The notes under the pieces are model-generated. The model had not been told where the DNA came from. It made no database searches and saw only the letters and a program-made list of their open reading frames with translations. This document shows, piece after piece, positions 59,317 to 64,000 of a stretch of DNA of 64,000 nt. A program made the position numbers and the translations under genes. The DNA is taken from the NCBI RefSeq assembly GCF_008725655.1, contig NZ_VYXP01000003.1:1-64000 (forward strand), in the 5' to 3' direction. Source of the stretch: Marinihelvus fidelis. GTDB taxonomy: Bacteria; Pseudomonadota; Gammaproteobacteria; Xanthomonadales; SZUA-36. Each line of letters starts with the position of its first letter. Within the stretch, counting starts at the first letter, position 1.

Positions 59317-60541
59317 GCCAGGCCTCGAGCTGCACCGCCTCGGCATCTTCGGGGTCGACCGCCGGCGCCGCCGCGGCCTCGCCGCTACTGCTGGACGCGG
59401 CCGATTGCAACTTCTGCAGCCTGGATTGCAGGTGCGCGTTGGCCGGGTTCATGGCCACGACGCGTTGCAGGTACCCCAACCGTTCGTCGTTGCCCACAGG
59501 TAACGGCAATTCGCCCCCCGGGTAATGCGCGATGGCGCCGCCATCGACCAGTTCCAGGAACGCCACGTGGCCCCCGTAATGGTCGGCGATGCCGGTGTCA
59601 TTCAGAACCACCCGGCCATCGAAGCGCGGCCAGACCACCCCCTGGGTCGGCGTGTGGCCAACGACGATACGGGCCACGCCATAGCGTTCAAGAATGGCGT
59701 CCAGCATGGGCCCGCGCTGTACTTCCGAATCCGTGGCCAGCCCGCGGTACCACAGCGGCCCCAGCTCATCGGTGGCGATGCCCGGCTTGCTGTAATCGAA
59801 ATCGGCGAGTTCCGCGTGCACATCGCGCGTGTAGTCCGCCAGTTCCAGCTGGCAGTACTTGGCGCTGAGGCCGCCGTGCAGGAACAGCGTGTCATTCACC
59901 CGCAGCACCACCGGCGCCGCCAGCACGCGCTGGCCGTACTCACCCTGCGCGGACCAGGCCTGGCGATGCTCCACCCAGCCCAAAGGATGCTCCTTCTCCC
60001 AGTCCTTGCGGAACGCCTTCAGGTCCAGGCCTTCCACCGACGACGGGTCGCGCGCGGCCATGGTCTCGACATGATGCTCGAACTGCAGGTCCTGGTAGCG
60101 CTTCGAGTTGCGCGTTTCGAACTCGGCGTACTCGCCGGGCGTGACGTAGCGCAGGTCGCCATAAACATTCATGGCCTCGTGGTTACCGATCAGCAAGTGC
60201 ACGCGGCCGCCGTCATCGGCCGCCTGGCCCTGCAATTCGACCAGGTGATCGATAATTCGCCGCGTGTCGGGGCCCCGGTCCGGAATATCGCCGGTCTGGA
60301 CCAGGTGGGTGGCGCCGCCTGTCCAGCGGTCCCGGCGGTCGACCAGTCCGGCCAGTTGCATGACCCGCATGTACTGGTCGTAGTCGCCGTGCAGGTCACC
60401 GATGGCGACGACACGCTCGACCCCTTCCCAGTGATAGTCACCCACCTTGCGTGCCTCGGCGAACGCCGCGGCAGACAACAGGCCGGCGAGCGCCGCGAAG
60501 GCCAGCATCGCCGTGACTGCGCCAAATGGTGATCGTTTCAT
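59294..60541 (-). CDS. Secreted Shewanella-like PPP-family phosphatase
   Basis: A 415-aa metallophosphoesterase with a signal peptide (AALAGLLSAAAFAEA). Metal-site motifs in PPP order are IGDLHGDYDQY, VQTGDIPDRGPDTR, LIGNHEAMNVYGD, LFLHGGLSAKY and VVGHTPTQGVVWPRF. This is the Shelph-type layout, related to protein Ser/Thr or Tyr phosphatases. The signal peptide places it in the periplasm or outside. A tail rich in Ser/Ala/Glu follows. It lies 13 nt after the DUF4956 gene and is convergent with the CotH-like gene. Confidence 0.88.
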   Translation of the reverse strand: MKRSPFGAVTAMLAFAALAGLLSAAAFAEARKVGDYHWEGVERVVAIGDLHGDYDQYMRVMQLAGLVDRRDRWTGGATHLVQTGDIPDRGPDTRRIIDHLVELQGQAADDGGRVHLLIGNHEAMNVYGDLRYVTPGEYAEFETRNSKRYQDLQFEHHVETMAARDPSSVEGLDLKAFRKDWEKEHPLGWVEHRQAWSAQGEYGQRVLAAPVVLRVNDTLFLHGGLSAKYCQLELADYTRDVHAELADFDYSKPGIATDELGPLWYRGLATDSEVQRGPMLDAILERYGVARIVVGHTPTQGVVWPRFDGRVVLNDTGIADHYGGHVAFLELVDGGAIAHYPGGELPLPVGNDERLGYLQRVVAMNPANAHLQSRLQKLQSAASSSSGEAAAAPAVDPEDAEAVQLEAWLSPDNCR

Positions 60542-60554
60542 GCCTGCCTCCGTG

Positions 60555-61214
60555 TTATTCGAAGATGCCCGGGTCCTGCTCTTCCTCGCTGCGCGAGCGC
60601 CGCATATAGGTCTTGGCCTCGTCGTAGCCGCCGTAGTTCACCGTCCACAGCACCAGGAAGACGTAATTGAAAATCAGGGTCATGATGGCGGCGATCATGA
60701 GCATGCCGATGCCGGCCGCCAGGCCGACACCCACGCTGAGGAAAATGAACACCGAGTCCGCCGTTGACTTCATCGTATTGCGGAACCGCACGCCGGCCAC
60801 AACGCCGGTCAGGCTGAAGGCCAGCGCCAGGCTGTTGTGTACCATCAGCACGATGCCGGTGATCGCGATTGGCAGCACGATCATGGTCTCGAGCAGGGAC
60901 TGGTCGAGCTTAGAGCGCCGCCGCACCGCCATGTAGACCCAGGACACCGGCAGCATGATGGCGATCGCCCCGAGGATGGCCACCGTCAGCCACAGCAGGC
61001 CACCGAACTCCGTGTTGACGTTGGAGGCGTGAATCTGCACGCCGATAAAGCCGGTCGGGTCATCCTCCTGGCTGATCAGGTTCTCGATCACGCCCAGCGG
61101 CAGGTGGTCATGCAGGTCGGGGACGAAGTAATACCCGACCAGCAGCAGCACGGCCCAGAAGGCATAGTAGGCGGTCAGGCGGATGAACAGGTTGATGTCG
61201 CGCAATTCACGCAT
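60555..61214 (-). CDS. DUF4956 membrane protein
   Basis: A 219-aa inner-membrane protein with about five helices: LTAYYAFWAVLLLVGYYFV, LLWLTVAILGAIAIMLPVSW, LLETMIVLPIAITGIVLMVH and two more. The DUF4956 signature is SLALAFSLTGVVAGVRFRNTMKS, with conserved Arg and Lys, followed by SVFIFLSVGVGLAAGIG. The family is often encoded near CotH-type and VTC-type (polyphosphate polymerase-like) genes. Its function is unknown. It is probably cotranscribed with the phosphatase gene. Confidence 0.85.
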   Translation of the reverse strand: MRELRDINLFIRLTAYYAFWAVLLLVGYYFVPDLHDHLPLGVIENLISQEDDPTGFIGVQIHASNVNTEFGGLLWLTVAILGAIAIMLPVSWVYMAVRRRSKLDQSLLETMIVLPIAITGIVLMVHNSLALAFSLTGVVAGVRFRNTMKSTADSVFIFLSVGVGLAAGIGMLMIAAIMTLIFNYVFLVLWTVNYGGYDEAKTYMRRSRSEEEQDPGIFE

Positions 61215-61283
61215 GGGCGCTCCCCTTTTGTCCTAGCATAGCCGAACGCGCCGGCCGGTGTGATGCCGCCGGACGACGCACGC

Positions 61284-62468
61284 TCAAGCCAGCAGCGCCC
61301 AGGGCAGGAACTGCAACGGCGTGCCCGGCTCGATGGCCAGGCCAGGCGGCTGGATCGCCAGGCCGTCCGCCCAGCTCGCGCCCAACAGGATGCCGCTGGA
61401 CTGGTTGGTATAGGCCTCCAGCCCCCGCCCGGTATGGCGCACACGGAGGTAGCACTGGCGGTCCGGCGCGGGCGCGGTAAATGCCGCATCCACCATTAGC
61501 GGCGCGGTCTCCGCCGGCAGCGCCCCCTGGCAGGCCGCCAGGAACGGCCGGGCTATAATCATCGCGGTCACCAGCGCCGAGGCGGGGTTGCCGGGCAAGC
61601 CCAGGAACGGCGTCTCGCCGATGCGGCCATAGGCCAGCGGCTTGCCCGGTTTCATGGCGATTCTCCACAACGACAGCTGGCCAATGGTTTCCAGCACGGC
61701 CTTGACGTGATCCTCCTCGCCCACGGAAACGCCGCCACAGGACAGCACCACGTCGGCCTGGTCGGCCGCGTGCGAGAAGCGCTCGGCAATCACTTCAGGC
61801 CGGTCGGGCGCGACGCCCATATCGACCACGTCGAACCCCCACTGCCCGAGCAACGCGCCCAGCAGGTAACGGTTGGAGTTGAAAATCTTGCCGGGTCCGG
61901 CCTCGGCGCCGGGTTCGACCAGTTCGTCCCCGTTGGCGACAACCGCCACCCGCAGGCGCCGGCGCACCGGCAGCGCCGCGCAGCCGACCGATGCCGCCAC
62001 GCCGATGTCCTGGGCCAGCAGGCGGCGCCCCGCGGGCAACACGTTCGCGCCCCTGGCGGTATCCTGGCCGCGCGCACGGACGTGATCGCCGGCGACCGGC
62101 TGCTTCAGAACCCGCACGCCGTCATCATCGACGCGGCAGTTTTCCTGCATGGCCACGGCGTCGGCACCGTTGGGCAACTCGGCGCCGGTAAAGATTCGTG
62201 TCACGGTGTGGGGCGTGTGATCCCCACCCACCTGCCCGGCGGCCACCCGCCCACCCAGCGGTAACGGTTGGTCCGCCCCGCGCCAGTCCGCCGCGGCCAG
62301 GGCGTAGCCGTCCATGGCCGAATTGTCGGCCGGCGGCACGTCCACTGTTGCGACCAGCGGCACGGCCAGGACACGACCGCGCGCGGCGGCCAGCGGCACA
62401 GGCTCCGAAGCGGGCGGCCCTGGTGCATCCGCCAGCAGGCGGGCGATGGCCTGCTCGACGCTCAGCAT
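61284..62468 (-). CDS. moeA: Molybdopterin molybdotransferase
   Basis: A 394-aa enzyme that inserts molybdate into adenylylated molybdopterin. Motifs are [70 protein letters not shown] and [13 protein letters not shown]. Length is near E. coli MoeA (411). It overlaps moaB by 7 nt at the end of a molybdenum-cofactor block that also holds moaB and mobA. Confidence 0.95.
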   Translation of the reverse strand: MLSVEQAIARLLADAPGPPASEPVPLAAARGRVLAVPLVATVDVPPADNSAMDGYALAAADWRGADQPLPLGGRVAAGQVGGDHTPHTVTRIFTGAELPNGADAVAMQENCRVDDDGVRVLKQPVAGDHVRARGQDTARGANVLPAGRRLLAQDIGVAASVGCAALPVRRRLRVAVVANGDELVEPGAEAGPGKIFNSNRYLLGALLGQWGFDVVDMGVAPDRPEVIAERFSHAADQADVVLSCGGVSVGEEDHVKAVLETIGQLSLWRIAMKPGKPLAYGRIGETPFLGLPGNPASALVTAMIIARPFLAACQGALPAETAPLMVDAAFTAPAPDRQCYLRVRHTGRGLEAYTNQSSGILLGASWADGLAIQPPGLAIEPGTPLQFLPWALLA

Positions 62469-62986
62469 CCCACGGCGGCGCCCGTGTGGCAGACGAAATT
62501 ACAGGGGCGATGCCGCGCATCCAGCTGCTCGGCAAGGATGCGGTTCCAGGCCGTGCGGCAAGCGCCGGTCGAGCCCGGCACGCAGAACACCAGCGTGCGG
62601 TTGGCCAGCCCGGCGATGGCGCGCGACTGGATTGTCGAGGTACCGATTTCCTCGAAAGACAGTTGCCTGAACAGTTCGCCAAAGCCTTCGATGGGGCGGT
62701 CGAACAGCGGCGCCAGCGCCTCCGGCGTGGAGTCCCGGTCACTCATGCCGGTACCGCCGGTGGTGATCACCACGTCGACCACCGGGTCGGCGATCCACGC
62801 GGACACGATCGCGCGCATGGCGTAGATGTCATCGCGGCAGAGCTGGCGGTCGGCCAGCCGGTGCCCGGCGGCCGTCGCCAGCGATTCCAGCGCCGCGCCG
62901 GACGTGTCGGTTTCGAAATTGCGGCTGTCGGACACCGTCAGTATCGCGACCCGCAGGGGAATGAATGCCTTCGCATTGTCGGCCAT
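62462..62986 (-). CDS. moaB: Molybdopterin adenylyltransferase MoaB
   Basis: A 174-aa MoaB/MogA-fold protein that adenylates molybdopterin before metal insertion by MoeA. Signatures are [38 protein letters not shown] and [17 protein letters not shown]. Length matches E. coli MoaB (170). It ends in an overlap with moeA, so the two partner steps are translationally linked. Confidence 0.93.
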   Translation of the reverse strand: MADNAKAFIPLRVAILTVSDSRNFETDTSGAALESLATAAGHRLADRQLCRDDIYAMRAIVSAWIADPVVDVVITTGGTGMSDRDSTPEALAPLFDRPIEGFGELFRQLSFEEIGTSTIQSRAIAGLANRTLVFCVPGSTGACRTAWNRILAEQLDARHRPCNFVCHTGAAVGC

Positions 62987-63017
62987 GTCGGCAGTCCTCG
63001 GGGAAAGTCAAAAATCT

Positions 63018-63671
63018 TCAGGCCTGCGGGTGACCCGGGTCAAGCCACTGCCGCGCCTGTGCCAGGTCTTCCGGTGTATTGACGTTGAAGAACGGCGGTG
63101 GCGAGGCCGGCGGCCAGGTGACGCGGACATGCGGCTGGGCATCGGCCACGCCCATCAGGCCCAGCCCACCGGGGTCGGCCAGGGCCTCGTCCACAGCCGG
63201 CGCCAGGTCGGTGTGCCACAGGGAAAAGGTCGGCTGCGGGTGGCCGTCGTCCTCGGCCATGGACAGGCGGACGCCGTCGCGCCGGGCTGCCTCCAGCAGT
63301 CGCGATGCCAGGTCCGGCGGCAGGAATGGCGCGTCGCAGGGGACCAGCAGCAGCCACTCGCAGCCGGTGTCCTGCTGCAGCCAGTGCAGCCCTGCCTGCA
63401 GGCCGGCCAGCGGCCCGCGGTGATGAGGCTCCAGGTCCGCCAGGCAGGCGCTGATCCGCTCCTGCGCCCTGCCCGCCGTGGCCGCGGCGTCTTGTGCCTG
63501 GCCGCCAGGCCCGGCCGCCAGCGCCAGCGGCCCGACCTGTGGCGACAGGCGCCGGATCACGTGCCCCGCCAGGGTGTCATCATTCAGCGACAGGCCCGCC
63601 TTGGCGGCCTGCCCCAGCCGCCGTGCCTGGCCACCAGCCAGAATCAGCCCGGCGACAGGCGCATCGTTCAC
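63018..63671 (-). CDS. mobA: Molybdenum cofactor guanylyltransferase
   Basis: A 217-aa nucleotidyltransferase that links GMP to Mo-molybdopterin, forming the MGD cofactor used by formate dehydrogenases. The GTP loop is GLILAGGQARRLGQAAK, the metal-site Asp lies in LLVPCDAPFLPPDLA and HHRGPLAGLQAGLHWL is conserved. The start is GTG at 63671, overlapping the upstream stop by GTGA. There are 31 nt before moaB. Confidence 0.92.
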   Translation of the reverse strand: MNDAPVAGLILAGGQARRLGQAAKAGLSLNDDTLAGHVIRRLSPQVGPLALAAGPGGQAQDAAATAGRAQERISACLADLEPHHRGPLAGLQAGLHWLQQDTGCEWLLLVPCDAPFLPPDLASRLLEAARRDGVRLSMAEDDGHPQPTFSLWHTDLAPAVDEALADPGGLGLMGVADAQPHVRVTWPPASPPPFFNVNTPEDLAQARQWLDPGHPQA

Positions 63672-63892
63672 GACGCGGCCGTCTTTTCTGTGAGCTGCCG
63701 CACGCCAAGCAACGCAGTTTCCACGAGCTCGTCGCCGCCGCTATCCGCGTGCGCCACCAGCCGTTGGCGCATGGCCGGCGCCCAGAACCGTCGCATGTGG
63801 TCGGCCACGCGCACCGGCGCGTCGTCATAGGCCGCCAGGTTGCGGGCGATGTCGTTGGCCATGGTAACCAGGTGACGGAGTTCGGCATCCAT
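63668..63892 (-). CDS. fdsD: Formate dehydrogenase delta subunit, FdsD-like
   Basis: A 74-aa protein matching the small delta subunit of soluble NAD-dependent formate dehydrogenase: LRHLVTMANDIARNLAAY, VADHMRRFWAPAMRQRL and a late Leu-rich helix. The delta subunit is needed for active enzyme but its exact role is not settled. It lies between fdhD (upstream, 10 nt) and mobA (GTGA overlap). This suggests the catalytic fds genes lie just beyond the right edge. Confidence 0.82.
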   Translation of the reverse strand: MDAELRHLVTMANDIARNLAAYDDAPVRVADHMRRFWAPAMRQRLVAHADSGGDELVETALLGVRQLTEKTAAS

Positions 63893-63902
63893 GCGCCCGA
63901 GT

Positions 63903-64000
63903 CTACCCGTTTACGACGCGTCCGGGCGCGGTGTAAATGTTGTGCCGCCCCGGGCGCGCAAAGCCGACCAGGGACAGGCCGCAGTGTTCGGCATAGGCAA
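63903..64000 (-). CDS. fdhD: Formate dehydrogenase sulfurtransferase FdhD, C-terminal end (partial)
   Basis: The last 31 codons of a minus-strand gene ending at TAG (63905-63903). They read AYAEHCGLSLVGFARPGRHN followed by IYTAPGRVVNG. The LVGFARPGRxNIYT tail is typical of FdhD, which transfers sulfur to the molybdenum cofactor of formate dehydrogenase. The rest lies outside the window. The downstream FdsD-like gene supports the call. Confidence 0.75.
   Translation of the reverse strand, partial: AYAEHCGLSLVGFARPGRHNIYTAPGRVVNG

Overview
The window is a compact, GC-rich chromosome segment of a gammaproteobacterium. Nearly every block is a conserved gammaproteobacterial gene order: tRNA-Tyr/Gly/Thr-tuf, lolB-ispE-tRNA-Gln-prs-rplY-pth-ychF divergent from hemA-prfA, miaB-ybeZ-ybeY-corC, rlmE-ftsH-folP-glmM, surE-pcm-nlpD-rpoS, petABC-sspA-sspB, mrp divergent from metG, and rsxABCDGE-nth. 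Together with the high GC and the secreted GSWYNP-type domain protein, this fits the Xanthomonadales/Chromatiales side of the class. That finer placement is an inference and is weak. I see no insertion sequence, prophage, CRISPR array, rRNA operon or replication origin.

Layout. Positions 1-5700 (minus strand) carry translation and precursor genes: tuf, four tRNAs, a small DUF3545-like protein, ychF, pth, rplY, prs and ispE. From 5650 to 10500, lolB and a TPR protein diverge from hemA-prfA. From 10490 to 15530 (minus) lie a DUF4105 membrane protein, corC, ybeY, ybeZ and miaB. From 15600 to 19240 are a sirtuin, a lipoprotein and the threonine-degradation pair tdh-kbl. From 19240 to 21410 are a secreted GH5 glycosidase and a TonB-domain protein. 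From 21460 to 26270 is the glmM-folP-ftsH-rlmE operon (minus), with yhbY and a Mth938-like gene diverging. From 27020 to 31030 is the rpoS-nlpD-yqaA-pcm-surE block. From 31150 to 35400 are smr, sspB, sspA and the cytochrome bc1 operon. From 35580 to 38390 are a DegS-like protease, dcd and mrp. From 38530 to 46300 are metG, the Rsx electron-transport complex and nth.

The accessory part starts after nth. Positions 46554-49258 encode a four-gene cluster: a secreted Cys-rich precursor made of 17-residue repeats carrying EGKCG/DGKCG motifs, an MNIO (DUF692) multinuclear iron oxidase, a DUF2063 partner and a DoxX membrane protein. It matches the HvfABCD/bufferin type of copper-binding ribosomally made modified peptide system and is the most exciting locus here. 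Next come a TraB/GumN protein, RNase T, a Yip1 protein, a MacAB-like export system, an orphan hydantoinase B, purE, a Trm112-like protein and nadC. Positions 58267-61214 hold a second unusual set: a secreted CotH-like (kinase-fold) protein, a secreted Shewanella-like PPP phosphatase and a DUF4956 membrane protein.

The right end (61284-64000, minus) is a molybdenum-cofactor and formate dehydrogenase accessory block: fdhD (partial), an FdsD-like delta subunit, mobA, moaB and moeA. No gene-free stretch exceeds about 250 bases. The notable gaps hold a strong tRNA promoter (541-696), a promoter plus attenuator-like hairpin before rplY (3590-3725), overlapping inverted repeats before the RiPP precursor (46305-46553) and a short-period repeat element (50853-50900).
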